DNA from: Rhodocollybia butyracea
Taxonomy: Eukaryota > Basidiomycota > Agaricomycetes > Agaricales > Omphalotaceae
Assembly (NCBI GenBank): GCA_015501585.1
Contig: JADNRY010000099.1
Location: forward strand, 62,001-126,000
DNA: 64,000 bases
Direction: 5' to 3'
Position numbers and translations under genes: made by a program. The notes below the pieces were generated by a model. The model saw only the letters and a list, made by a program, of their open reading frames with translations. It had not been told where the DNA came from and made no database searches. Positions 11,681-24,100 of the stretch are shown in pieces. Numbering within the stretch: the first letter of the stretch is position 1; each line of letters opens with the position of its first letter.

Positions 11681-12783
11681 AAGCTGCAGCGATCTTCACC
11701 CGTCGATCCGCTGAAGAAACACCCCAGTATCCATCATCGTTCTTCCTCAAATCTGTCACTGTATTGTCACGTAAGTATGTTGTAGTGCTCCAGGAAATGG
11801 TGATGATTCCGCACTGAAAGAAAAGCTCAAACCTCGAGGGCGCAGGAGTAAACAGTGGTAACTGCCAGAAGTGCTGAAGCTGGACTAGGATTACGTGGAA
11901 GGCAAAGTTCAGGAAGGGGTAGTGGTAGAGTGTGGAGTAAGCTGAGCTGCGGAATGGGTCGATAGAGCTTCTAATGAGGACCGAGGTACACCGAGAAAGT
12001 TGAACAAGGGAACATAATTCCTTTCTTTAGAGACCACGAAGAATTATTTGCCTATTTGCTGCATGTGAATTTTGATTCTTGAGAATGTTTTTAAGGCCAG
12101 GAAAAAATACTATAGGCGGCACTCGAGGGGTATTTGTTTTTGTCAAAGTTGTCGAGCTCTGGTCGGGAACAGAGCAATCGAGTCAATCTGAAACAAAGAT
12201 GAGAGTGAATGGTTAAATGCTAAGCGCTAAGTACCCGGACGGGTATTAATCTCAACATCACTGTCAGTGAACAGCTCGCCAATTTTCTATTCAGTAAAGA
12301 TCAGACCTATTTGAATCTCATTGACGTTTTCGGTCCTCATGCATTCCACGTCGCATTTCAAGGTCTCATTCGCTGCATGGAGACTATAAGGCAGATCTGA
12401 TGATTGATTGGTCACTCTACATGATCACTCAACAAGGATTCTGGCTTTCCATGAGGCTAACGAGCAACCAGGCCTACGGGGGTTTGGACCCGCAGCCTGA
12501 CTTTTTCTGTGCTCAAGGGCTTCCAACGCCAAGTACAAAGTCCGTGTGGTGCTTTTTGTGGCTCAAAATGTTATCTTGGAGCATGCCGAGTGATTCACTT
12601 CCTTCCTTCCTTCCTTCCCAGCCATCAGTAAAGAAAAGTGCGCCAAAAAATAAAATCTGGCATTGCGATTGACAGACCGGTGCCTGAAATTAATCAAAGT
12701 TACATTGTCCTCGAAAGTATATAAGTATTGATGGCTTTTCTTCCGTACAGTGCTGCGTAACCCAAAAAAACATTCAAGCTGAT
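11681..12783. other. Intergenic region upstream of the DUF2235 gene
   Basis: No gene recognised. It contains a TTCC tract (12,599-12,618). The 90-codon ORFs at 12,400-12,835 overlap antisense to one another and look like chance frames. Confidence 0.3.
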
Positions 12784-15700
12784 ATGTCGAGCTCCACACT
12801 GCCCTCCCCGCCTCCCCCAACGGAGTCTGCACCACGGATGTATATCAATGACAGCAGCTTCAATGGTCAAATTCACTTTTCTCATGCTAGACACTTTTAC
12901 ATTGCTGGCTCCTCTTTCGAAACCACTAACTACGTTAACAACAGTCGGAAATTTACTAAGAATCTTGTGGTCTGTATTGACGGAACTGCCAACAAGTTTG
13001 GTGCCAAGGTGAGCTTTGCTACATGTGTCCTTGTATCTTAATTGAAATCACGCTCCATAGAACTCAAACGTGGTCGAGCTGTATAGCCGCCTTGTGAAAG
13101 ATGACACACAGCTCACCTACTACAATAGTGGAATTGGCACATATGCTTAAACCTTCTTGGACATCTTTGAGCTACTTAAAGCAGGTGGTCTACCATCTCG
13201 TGGATATGGCGATCGCATGGTAGATGAAGATTTAATCTTGAATGAACTCTTTATGTTTACTTTATCACTGTAGGAATTTCGAAAGAATTGTTCTCAGTGC
13301 TTATCAGTGGCTTTCTGAAAATTATGAAGACGGTGACCAGATCTTCTTGTTTGGTAGGTCATGTTTAAGTATAGAGATTATGTTCGCCTCTGAGTATAGC
13401 ACAGGATTCTTGCGTGGGGCATACCAAGTCCGTGTTATTGCTGGCATGATAGAAAAGGCAGATTCTATTATTGAGTATGATCTATCCTAGCCGGCTTATC
13501 CCACTGTGGAATAGGTTGGGCTTTTGCACAAGGGTAACAATGACCAGATACCATTGTAAGTTGGTTTCGGGCACTAGAGTGCACTCTAATTCTGACTTGA
13601 ATTAGTGCATATGAACTATACTCAGCAACAGTGACTGAGAGACAGACAAAGGTAAGGGCTAGTATGTATCAAAATAATTGACTTCCAGTGGTTGACTTCT
13701 GGACTCAATCTGAACTGAAAGGCACAGGCAACCAATGATGTCCATAATGATGAATCATTACAAAGCTCTTCAACAAACTCTGAGGAGGTGTGTCCATGAA
13801 TATGTGTTATATAGAGAGTCCTAATCAATACATAGAAGATAGACAAGGAGCGGAATGCAGAAAACCAACATGAAGCAGAAAACCCAGAAATACTGGCAAG
13901 TTACTTCAAAGAAACCTTATCCCGTCCCAATGTCAAGGTTCACTTTGTTGGTGCATGGTAAGCTGTGTAGTCAATTTTTAGGCAAGTTAAGCTTTAAACC
14001 TATATATAGGGACACTGTATCATCAATTGGTTTTGTAAGAGGCCCGACTCTCCCAGAAACAACCACAGGGATGAAACATGTCACTGTTTTTCGACATGCA
14101 CTTGCTCTTGATGAGCGACGAGTAAAATTTCCTACCTGAGTATGTCAATGGGGGCTTAGGACCGGATACTGGAATGAATCAAAAGGAAGTGATGTGCAGG
14201 AAGTCTGGTTTGCAGGCTCTCATTCAGACATGTCATTCCTCTATATTCTGTCTACTACTTGATCTGCTGACATATTCTACAATCCAGCGGTGGAGGAAAT
14301 GCCTACAATCCAAAGTCGGATCGGTTTGGGCCAGCTTTACATTGGATGTCATACGAAGCGCTGAGCCATGGCCTAAAAATGCACCCCTTCCGTGGCAAGT
14401 GGGAATCCATACAATTTACCGAGTCTTTGGCAGGATTCTGGAAATTGTTTGAGGCTGTTCCCTTTCGGCGACTAACATATGAAGATCAGAACCAAACAAA
14501 CACATTGGTAAAAGTTTGTTTGATTCCCTGTATATTCTTAGTGAATAACAAAATCTAGGCCACATATTAGTAGTCCACGGTTGATGCAACCAGGTCAGCT
14601 TATTCATGAGTCAGTCTTTAAGGACCAAAAGCAAGACTATCTTCCAAAGCGCAGCTCTTCGATGGAATGGTTACTATGGGATGAAGATGATCTGACAGAG
14701 AAAAATTTAATCGAGAAAGATCCATATCTCTCAGCCGATACTATCCTATCTCTGCTCAGTGAAGCTTCTTCAAAAAGAATAACAAAAAGCCAAAGAAAAC
14801 ATTCTCCTCCCACTGACTACATCAGGTGAGTTTCCAGCTTTCCATTGATCTTCAAAATACCTTGTCTCCTTTTCTCTTTTGCCAATATTGAGCCTGCTTC
14901 CAAGTCTCTCTGGTTTCTATGATACCAAGTGTGTTCTACTTCCTATCAGCAATTGGTTTGCAGTCAATTGTTGACTTCCCTGGTTCATCCAAGCTTCTTT
15001 TTTGTGCTATCTGGGAAGAATGTCAGACACCGCGGGAAGATGTCATGCGTGCTCTAATCAAGGCTTTGCTTGCTTTTCCTCCACAACCAAGACACAAAGA
15101 GCTACCTCATATCCGTGAGATCATTGACATCCATTCTGCGGTAAAGAGGTCATCCCAGGAGGGGTGGGTGTCTGATAAGGATTTTTCTAATCTGCTGCGA
15201 ATTTTTATCAGTAAACTAATTAAATTTGATGGTGTTTTCCTGCGAGGCTCAAGTATCTCTATTCAGGGCTTATATTCCATGCTACTCTCAAATTCCCAGT
15301 GTCTTCTGTCTCATTCTCGCCTGATGGAGCTTCTGTTTTGCGGGTACCAAAGATGGATTGATATCTTCCTGGAAGGTTGATGGTACAGTATGGCAAAAGC
15401 CAGTGTTTGAAAACTATGGTTGTGTGTGGTCAATTGTCTTTTCACCAGATGGTACACGCATTGCTACAGCACATGAGGATAACACAGTCCTCATTCATGA
15501 TAACACTGGAAAAAATATAGGAGAACCTCTGGACCATGAAGCTCCTGTGTTGTCTGTTGTGTTCTCAGCAGATGGTAAATTCATTGTACCGCATCATCCA
15601 ACGATATCTACACTTGGGATGCAGTAAATTTGAAGAGGAAAGGTTGCAGCAAACATAGTGGAGTAGTCTTGGCTGTCACGGTCTCCCCTGATAGTTGCCA

Positions 15701-16236
15701 TTGGCTTCAGCTTCAGACGACAAGATCATTCATATTTCAGATATTCGTCAGCTCCACTCATCAAACCCTATACAATACAAACTGGTGGGTCACACCGAAG
15801 CAGTTACTTGCATCCAATACTCCCCGGATGGAACTCGCCTTATTTCGGGCTCAACTGACTGCACAATCAGGCTTTGGGATACCACAACCAGAGAAATCAT
15901 CGCAACAATATCCACCAACAGTCCAGTCCAGTGCCTTGTGGTATCCCGATCTGGGCATCAGATTGCCTGTGGTTCAAATGAGGGGTCCATTCAGGTTTGG
16001 GATGCAAACACAGGAGAACAGAGTGAAGTAATAAATTGTGGGGGTTCAAGTTCCCGTGGGTATCGTGTGCATCCATCCCCTTACCATGGGCATCCGCTTC
16101 TTCCTTCCTCCCTGATGGCCCCCAATCATTCGCAGATTATGAGGGTTCAATTAGTGCCATTGTATTTGCACCTGATGGCCGTCGATTATTATCAGGCTCT
16201 ACTGATGGAGAAGTCCATGTTTGGGAACTTTTGTAA
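12784..16236 (+). pseudogene. DUF2235 alpha/beta-hydrolase-like protein with C-terminal WD40 repeats, decayed
   Basis: Exon 1 (12,784 to about 13,008) carries the DUF2235 opening KNLVVCIDGTANKFG. Later exons give NSNVVELYSRLV, VDMAIAWNFERIVLSAYQWL, FLFG|F-L-RGAYQVRVIAGMIEK, NVKVHFVGAWDTVSSIGF, TTTGMKHVTVFRHALALDERR, VQEVWFAGSHSD and HWMSYEALSHGLKMHPF. The 3' part (about 15,380-16,236) encodes about six WD40 blades (VWSIVFSPDGTRIA; CIQYSPDGTRLISGSTD; IRLWD; IQVWD; VHVWEL). This domain order is a known Agaricomycete architecture; the N-terminal domain resembles hydrolases of the T6SS Tle1/DUF2235 group. Lesions: extra T near 13,148 (after GIGTYA), extra T near 14,130 (before PEYVNGG), a shift near 14,168, further shifts near 15,590, 15,700 and 16,030, and Leu at the nucleophile Ser position. 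It is probably non-functional. Confidence 0.8.
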
Positions 16237-17100
16237 CATTCTTTAATAGTCAATTATCTTTACAGTTACGAGACCTGAATGAAAAGAAGGCTCATCCTTA
16301 TGGCCGGTTTCACATGGGTTAGGTTAGGTTTATTGCCGCTTGGGACCAAGTGCTGATATGCCGGGGTCCGAGAAGCTACCTGATGTGCCTACATACATCG
16401 TCGTCTCGGGGCCATCTCCCTGGTGTCCGGATGAGCTCACTACGCTTTGGTAGCGGTAGATCCGTGAGCCAAAAGAGAGGCCAAGAGTACAGGTATGAGG
16501 TGTGATTTGTACAATTAATAAAGCCAAAACCCCCCCCTCCTCTGGTTAAAAAAAAAAAGTTTCTGCAAAAAAAAAAAAATTCTCTCCCTCTGATCAAAAA
16601 AAAAAAAGTCTCTTCTGGTCAAAAAAAAGGTTCCTCCTTGGTCAAAAAAGAAAGAAGTTGCCCTTTCTCTCTGATTGAAGTTTTTCTCAAGTTCACCCAG
16701 ATAATGTATACTTTGTATATAACAATGCCTCAGGTACTGTAGTGTAGTGCGAATGCAGTAAATGGTATGAAGTTAGCATCAAGCATCAGAAAGCAGTATC
16801 AAATCGATGTAAAGATAGCAATGTGTGTGAAAGAGCATAAGAGTAGTGATGTTGCGAGATGGCATAGTAATGTTGTATGAGAGAGTGTAGGAGTAGTAAT
16901 GTGGTTTCTGATCAAACAGAATGGGTATGAAGTTAGTGTAAGCATCAGAAAGCAGTCAAAGCAATATAAGAGCAGCGATGTTGTATAACATCAGTATCAA
17001 GCATTAAGAAGCAGTAAGAATTATAACAAAATGACTATAAATGAATAAGGAGTGAATGTGGATGGAGTGTTTGTGAATCATATTAAGCGAGAGTTGGAAA
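16237..17100. repeat. Poly-A ladder and low-complexity AT region
   Basis: Between about 16,545 and 16,660 five to six poly-A runs (8-13 nt) are separated by similar 'ctctggtc/ctctgatc' spacers, giving an imperfect tandem array with a unit near 30 bp. From 16,740 to 17,100 the words 'agcatcagaaagcagt' and 'gtagtaatg' recur, a diffuse minisatellite. No coding potential. Confidence 0.6.
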
Positions 17101-17111
17101 CAAGAAAGAAC

Positions 17112-18835
17112 TTATTTTTGGTGTAAATCATCCATAGATTTGTGTGTAGCCAGAGGCATCAAGGTCAGAAATGATATAGTGGAATCCACCGGTTCAACAT
17201 CCGAGTTGGAAGAGGAAGATGCTGAGATAACCTTGATTTCTTCAGCTGAACAAGACCTTTTCCGTAAAGGCTCATCATCAGAGTTGTTCACATCCACACG
17301 CAAACGCTTCTTGCTGATCAAAAACTTTGCTAGATTTGACATGGGTAAATCATATTTGAGATAAGTGTAAAATAAAGACAAACCACTAGGCTTGGAAAAA
17401 AACTCAATGTCCGAAGTCAAAGTTCTTTAATGGAGTCATCGTCAGAATCTATTTCAACATATGTAGAAGTATTAGATGCATTTGCTAGAGTGAAAGGTAA
17501 GTATGAAACAGTGGGAAACAAAACATGCAACATACCTTTACGTTTCACTCGATGGAGAGCAATTGGCGGTTCCTTTTCTTCATCATCAGCTCATTCTGAT
17601 CCTCTTCCTCATCATTTCCACTATCACTGTTTCCAGTTTTTGATAAGGATAAGTAGCTTTTCTGCCAAGGAATCTGGGTAAATGGAGGCATGAGGAAGTA
17701 GGAACTGATAATAGTTAGAACATTATATGTTTGGGCAGTCGTGCGAGAGTAAACCTACCATCTGCCTTTTCTTTGCCTTTCTTCTTATCAGCTTTTGCGT
17801 GTTGATCCTCCACAAAATATTTTGCTGTTAACAAATCGCAATTGGTGTATTTAGCCTCAGCTACAGCTTCTCGAAACGTATCCAAGACATCCTCTGCAAT
17901 TGGAACACGGGTCACTGGAGGAGAGTCAGCAGGCATCAGTGAAGTAAAAATGAGTAAAAGCTCACCAAAGTATAACAATTTTTGACTTTGAATCACCACG
18001 TCAAAGGCTTGTTCACCTGTAGGAGAGAAATAGTCGTGGTCAGCTAGAGGTGTAAGCTGGTTCCACTTGTACTGGCATAAAAACTGTTCCGGGAGCAATG
18101 CGTGATGAGGATCTTTGGTAAACCGTGGATACTCTGGATTATCAAGACCATTGGAAACATTTTCTCTCAGCAGTAATCACCAGCAAGCGGTACCTGTGCA
18201 CAGAACCATTCTTCGAATCCTTTTCTGTCAAGCGTTTGGTCCAGCTCAATGGGTCATTGGTTTTTCCGACCTTTGCAAGGCCCATGCCAGCAAGTTTATC
18301 AAGCAGTTGGATGGAGCAAGAGTCGTATTTCCCGATGGGTATCCATTTGCCATCCTTGATGTGCAGAGTCAGCGTCTGAGCTTCAGCGTTCAAGATACAA
18401 TGTACGTACATCTAGGTCAGTACCATAGGGAATAACAATGATACTCTTTAGTATAAGCTTTGATTCCTATAACAACACATTAGTTGTATATTTAACGGTG
18501 TAGTTTAAACTGGGCATGTACCTCCTCCTTGATCTTCTTATTGACTGAAGCCCGAAAGCCTTTATTGACTTCTCGACGAGCTTCATTGGTGGCCAAGTCG
18601 TTGATTTGTTTAGATGATGAGGGCAAGGAAGACAAAGAAGAAGATTGTTGAATAGAATTAATAATGTTCTTCATGTAATGGTTGATGAAGATGTCTTTCC
18701 CTCAATATCAGCAATGGCACAAGCTACAGGGTCGTCTTCAATGTTGAGCGGCAAGGTTTGGGGTTTTTGAGAGGGTTTCTGGCCTTTCGCTTTTTGTTTC
18801 TGCTTTTTGCTTTCAAAGCATCCACAAGCATGATG
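17112..18835 (-). pseudogene. Decayed multi-exon gene (or two tandem genes) of unknown function
   Basis: On the minus strand a Lys-rich start (MLVDALKAK near 18,823) runs into LPLNIEDDPVACAIADIEGK, then DIFINHYMKNIINSIQQ and ATNEARREVNKGFRASVNKK (18,674-18,492). Next are LTLHIKDGKWIPIGKYDS (18,411-18,142), a 127-codon exon MLPEQFLCQYKWNQLTPLAD to KKKGKEKADG (18,098-17,715), an acidic piece DDEEKEPPIALHRVKRK (17,640-17,540) and the end STYVEIDSDDDSIKEL with a stop near 17,428. A further acidic/basic ORF (17,420-17,112; NNSDDEPLRKRSCSAEE) resembles that tail and may be a second gene or a duplicated exon. Frameshifts are needed near 18,790 and 18,700. I do not recognise the family. Its tail suggests a nuclear or nucleic-acid-associated protein. 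Confidence 0.5.
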
Positions 18836-19067
18836 ATAGATAGAAGGGCAAGAAAAAGATTGTTGACATGAGAGAAGGGAACAAAGAAAGGGCGTGAGAG
18901 CATTTGTTTCCTATTTGAGATAAGTTTAAATCACACACTGCATTGTATATTTGCTTTCTCTCAAGTAAAAGGTACAAAGCTTGTTTTTCCAGAGTTCAGA
19001 AGCTTTGAGTTTGTATCTTTAATACGCAACTGGTAGTATTACAATCACTAGATAAGGTCATTCTACA

Positions 19068-19212
19068 ATCAATTATCTCGCAACATGTCCATGCCAATGC
19101 TCCAAAGATCTTCCTTGTATGACTTCCAAGCTTTTACATTGGAGGGCAAAGCCTGAGCCAAAAACTCATTATTGTTCATAAAGTTGTTGAAATACAAACG
19201 AAAAATCCCCGC
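19068..19212 (-). pseudogene. 3' end of a minus-strand gene, cut off at the LTR boundary
   Basis: The minus strand is open from the LTR edge at 19,212 to a TGA at 19,070-19,068 and reads like genuine protein (RLYFNNFMNNNEFLAQALPS, then SYKEDLWSIGMDMLRDN). The upstream part would be expected on the far side of the LTR element, but there the sequence is Gypsy pol, so the locus was rearranged as well as inserted into. Family unknown. Confidence 0.45.
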
Positions 19213-21319
19213 ATTAGGCCTAAAATCGGCCTAAGGCGTGTAACCGTACATTTTGACACTTTGTACGTGTTATACAATGCAATAAGAGAGTTATACGGAG
19301 CCCGAGCGTGATAGCTGTTGCCGAGGCAAAGAACTTAACAATAATACTCAGCGAGCTGTGAAGGTACGCCCACAAGCGTAGCCTAGAGCCAAGCTAGCGA
19401 GAATACCTGGGCTGCCCGGAGATGTAACGCTAGATTGTCAATCTAGTTATACCCAAGAGTGTACACTCTCTAAACTACAGGACATCTCGAAGCGGGATAA
19501 GTACTAAGCCAACGCGTTACTCGAGGGAAGGAATTATGAGGGAAGGCATCCCTTGCACTAACACCCCCAACGAGCTATGTTAAGATGTGGACTTTACAGT
19601 CCGTAACAATGGACCAGAATGATCCAAGGAAATCGTAGAGATCTATTCACGGCACCGGTTGCGACCGTGAGGACGGTAGAAACATGCTTAGCGGTCCTAC
19701 GGAAAGCTACGCACCGGGATAGCCTTGGCAAATCGAAACATTTGATCTTAGAAATCATACACAGAAGGTCTTATCCGTTAAAGCCGACTATCAGGAATCA
19801 CTTGTACATACTCAGCGCAGTTGCTTGAGATTATCATAAGTGGTGTTGTTGGAAAGCTAGATAACAAGCCTTCTCGAGAGAATGTTAATCACACTCATGA
19901 TGGACAGAACTATCCGAGGAATAGAATGAAACTCACCCAAGGGAAACCGGGCAGGGAGTGATCATGAAGCGTAAAGGTACTCCTGACCCCGGAGAATTGT
20001 GGAGTAATTGGAGAAACCTTGCTCGGATCAAAACACTCTAAAACTATGTTAATCCTCATGAAATCATATTTTACCTCTGATATATACCCAAGAATGGACT
20101 ATTTCTTTATTGTGTGTACCATATATAGGCTGGAGTTTCCTTTCCGAGCCAGATTCCTCTGTTCCACTCTCTTTCCGTCTCTCTCTGTATCTGTTTCATC
20201 TATTTTTTGTATTAAACTCTCTCTACTCAGTATATTAAGCCAGATATATTTATTCAATAAGAGAAGTTACTTGCCACCTCCCCTGTACGAGATTGGTTGT
20301 GTTCCTTCACCCCAGAGGATCTTTCCCTCAATTTGTATGTTAGGAAGTGAGCTCTGTAGAACGTCCTTGGGACTAGTAGCGTGACGCTTCTCTACTTAAC
20401 TATGAGTTGGTTGTTAGTTTCTTCACCTAGTAAGTAGCTGGTCACCTCTCTACGTGTTCCCGCGGAGAAGTGTTAGTTGCTTCACGAAGTTGTTAGCCAG
20501 TCTCGACCTTTACTGCAGAGTGACTGATAGTTTCTTCAAGGAGTTTGATTTACTGTCATATTACTTGCTCAGCGGAATTTGGCCTGTAATAGAATTTCAC
20601 AAACTTCCTTTGGCCCACTTGAGAATCTGATCGAGTCTTGAGCATGTGAGTTCCCTCAAACTCCAGATTGACCTTAAATCTAGTTGCTTCCTTAGAGGGG
20701 ACGGTTTCTAGTAAGGAATTATTCGGCTCCAGAGTGAGGGTTCCTTAGTCGACTTCCCTGTGAAGTTAGGCAAGCCACTAAGATTGTGGTACAAGTTCCT
20801 AGTGATTAAGTTCACTCACAATATTGTAGCTTGGCCCAGAGTTTGATCAAGGACTTTACAGCATCACAGCAGCTAGTGCCAGAGTTTGCCTAGGGTTGTT
20901 GACAAACCTCGAGATTACTATTCTAGCTAGAGCCAGAGTTTGCCTAGGAGAATCTTAGTTTCGTTGTATTGGTTTTGGTTTTGATTATTTGGTTTTGGAC
21001 ACATACGCATTATTGGTTTTGGTTTGGTTATATTGATTCGGACATCCCGATGTTCCCTTGTACATATGTACACCCAGCTGGGCTTCCCTCGACTCAGTTC
21101 TAAGAGTTGTCCAAGCTTAGTTACCCATGTTAACGCAACAGTCTTGAACCTGGAGCAACCGCGTGCATACCTCCGATACTATCAAACTTTCCCTTGGGGA
21201 ATCTCTGACAACCCGCCCTCGCTCCCTTACATATTGATAGTCTGGTTAGGTGCGGTAGTGTTTTTGTTAGGTTGTTTTATAGCACCTTTCACGCACCTAC
21301 ACGTGAATACCCAAATAGC
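19213..21319 (+). repeat. Left LTR of the LARD-like element
   Basis: Starts at 'attaggcctaaaatcgg' and ends near 'acccaaatagcg'. The first ~950 bp are almost identical to the right copy. A block near 20,270-20,640 differs from the right copy by an indel or replacement. A TATATA box and CT-rich initiation region occur near 20,118-20,220. The last exon of the antisense gene ends inside this LTR (stop at 21,299-21,297). Confidence 0.7.
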
Positions 21320-23645
21320 GAGCAATTGTGTTGACCTGCTTGGCGATGTCTAAACATGAACATTAATAAAAAGAAGTTAAAAAGAACAAAAGAAAAGTAC
21401 TCACTAACTCGTGAACCCTTCGACGCTTCGTAGGTCTCATTGAGTACTTCAACCACTTCTGGAATGTGGAGTGTGTCCGAGCACATCTGATGGGAGATTG
21501 CACAATTGTCACAAGAAGCACCAAACCTCCGGCTCCCGTTGTCATCTAAACGATAGGTACACGGCAGGCGGTCCTCTCCCTTGGAATCTGCCGGCCGGTG
21601 CGCAGCACATTGGAGGCAAGGTATCTCGCGAGCGACAACATCCGTCTAAAACGGAAAATATTAATAAAATCATAACCGTTGGAAAAGTTTACATACGTTA
21701 CAGAGGGCACGGTTGGCATGAAGGAAAACTCGCCAAGACATCTGGTGCGTTCCGGTACTAACGGCCGGGAGGTCCAGGAAAGCATCTAGCTCGGGTGTAA
21801 TACCCCAAGTTAGCCGGGTCTTGAACAGTTCCTTCGGTTTCTGAAGAAATAAAAAATTTAGTATAAGAACAAGTTACTTCAACGATAAAACAAACCTGGT
21901 TGCCGGGTGGAAGAATTTCCTCGAACGAGGGTAAATCCAAGGCATCCCTTTTGAAATGTACGATAACAGTCCGGTACTCTGTGGACCCCGAGGCAACGAA
22001 CTCCTTCAAGGAACGAGAAGCCAGGTCTTGAAAGAGCCCATCGAGATCCAGGGAATCCACGTCCTCATCGGGAACGAGGAAGACGAGGTTTTCCGGTGGA
22101 GCGGGAGCAGGCGTCGGCTCACAGGAAGACTCCAAAGGAACTGTGACTTTGCCTTTTGAACCAGAAGCCATGGGAACTGGGATTTCGACCACGGGCACAA
22201 GCTTCTTGCTAGTTTTGAGTTTAGGAGCTAGTGTGGGAGTAGGAAGGGTTGAAGCCTCGGCCTCGTCCTCGGTGTCGTTCAGGCGTTTACGCTTAAGGCT
22301 AGGAGGCTGAACACAAAAGTTAGATAGACGTTGAGAAAAGAGAAGATAAACTTACCACGACAGAGTCTGGTACCACTTCTTTGCCCTTTCCCTTGATATT
22401 CTTCGTCTTAGTCTTGCCCTTAGAAGGGCCGGCAGCCTTTGTTTCCATGACTAGTATTTTACCCTTCGACGACTTTAACTCTTGAGCTTCCAGCGAGGCT
22501 TTAGGAGTCCTGGAGTTCTTTGAAACGATCGGCGTTTTCACCTCTTTTGAGGCCTTAGGGATGACTTTTGGGGCTGGAATCTTCTTCAACTTCTTGGGGA
22601 CAGCTTTGGGCAGCGGAGCAGGAGAAGTTCTCTTTGCCTTGCGAGTCTTGGTTCTACGAGTTGGATAGCGTGAAGATTCCCCAGTAACCGGGGATGCCTA
22701 AAGAAACTAATGTTAAAAGAAATATGATAATAAGAACATAACGACATACCCTCGAGTGAGATGGTGGCGCTTCATAAGCCAACCGTTCACTCTCAGAAGG
22801 AACATTGCTATTCCCCTCCTCCTCTTCACCATCAGAAACAGGGCCGGGAGCCCCTGGAATTCTGTTGTCAACTGGGTCCTGTTCTCCAAGCCAAGCGGTT
22901 TCCCGACAATCTTTGTTGAGTGGAATAGGAATGGGCCGTCGGGAGTATGGAAGTGAAGGACGGTGTAATCCTGTAAAAGATTAAGTTATAAGCCTACTCA
23001 AGAAGGACCAGAGACTTACCAAGATCTGTGAAACCTCGTGGTCAGCTATGTACCAAGTTGGGTCCAACCCTGGGGAAGTGTCGGTACGATGCACGACCCG
23101 GGAAAGTCTCTGGCAAGCAGCAACTATGCTTTTGACTATTAGAGGGCATGAACGTTGGCCTAGGACATGGGTACGAAGAAAAACCTGTTAACAGAAGAGA
23201 TAAATTACATATTAGAGGCATGGAACATTGAACTTACAAGTCGAGCGTTCAGTACAGAAAAAGCGAGACGAATGGCTTTGGCCTCGGTATCAGGCTTGTA
23301 CGAGGAATCCTTGACAACGGCTAAGAGATGGGGGGTCAGTTTGCGCTGTATAGCCACTGCCGCCGTCCAGATCATCTGTGCAGAATACTCATTGGCAATG
23401 TCACCGACGACTGTAAGCTGGCCTTGGTCCTGTCCAATAAAATATGAGTCCTGTTGGGTCACAGAGGAAGTGTCGAACTTCTGTACTAGTGGCTCAGCCA
23501 GGGAGAAAAAGGAGCGTTTCTTGCTCTTAAAATTATCAAGAAGGTTCCTGGAGTCTGAGAGCGACGTAAGGGAAAGATAAGTGTTGATGGTGTCTGCCAG
23601 GAGGGTAGTAGGCCACCATTTGGGAAAGTTGTCGTTAACAGACAT
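21297..23645 (-). CDS. Antisense 8-exon gene inside the LTR element; basic linker and hexacysteine C-terminus
   Basis: Model (minus): 23,645-23,238; 23,184-23,020; 22,970-22,750; 22,697-22,356; 22,306-21,896; 21,840-21,697; 21,645-21,405; 21,349-21,297. All introns are GT-AG, 46-59 nt, and all phases agree except inside exon 3, where one nucleotide seems to be missing near 22,925 (DGPF to PIPLNKDCRETAW). The product would be about 661 aa. It has a globular N-terminal ~190 aa (NDNFPKWWPTTLLADTINTY), an acidic patch (GEEEEGNSNVP), a long Lys/Pro basic linker (RRTKTRKAKRTSPAP; NLS-like), a second globular part (LDLDGLFQDLASRSLKEF) and a Cys cluster C-X2-C-X15-C-X15-C-X2-C-X6-C. The final codons and stop are read antisense from the LTR end. 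Unknown family; likely nuclear and nucleic-acid-binding by inference. An alternative is a captured host gene. Confidence 0.6.
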
Positions 23646-24100
23646 GGTGGTGGGAGAGACGATGATGGGACTTGTTGAAAAATTTCAACATTGCCTTATT
23701 AATAGATTGTTGCCCGAAGCCGTAGCCGAAGTGACCGGAATCTGTCTTAAGACATAAAACAACATATCACAATATACGAATGTGATAGAGGCGTTTTCAG
23801 AGTTCTCGAAGACTTAACATGTTAAACTTAAAGAAAATGTTATCAAGGAAATGATTGGAATCCCCAAATCAGGAGTCTAGGTGCCCGCGGCATATGCTGC
23901 CTTGTAGATCAAGTCAATTGTTGACACCTGATTCACATAAGCGCCCGACGTCGAGAATGATCCCAGTTAAACTTAGGGGTAGTACGTCCAGACTAGCCCG
24001 CAGGAAAGGAATTAGAATGCTAAATGCCGAGAACATAAAAGGGATTGCTAGCAGAGTCGATCCTAGGCTTGGTGGGCTGACCGGGGACGGTCAGATCATT

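Noticed and set aside
21297..23645. The antisense gene as a divergent Gag
   Set aside because: It is opposite to the element, heavily spliced and lacks Gag-like features or a CCHC knuckle; not excluded, but not supported.
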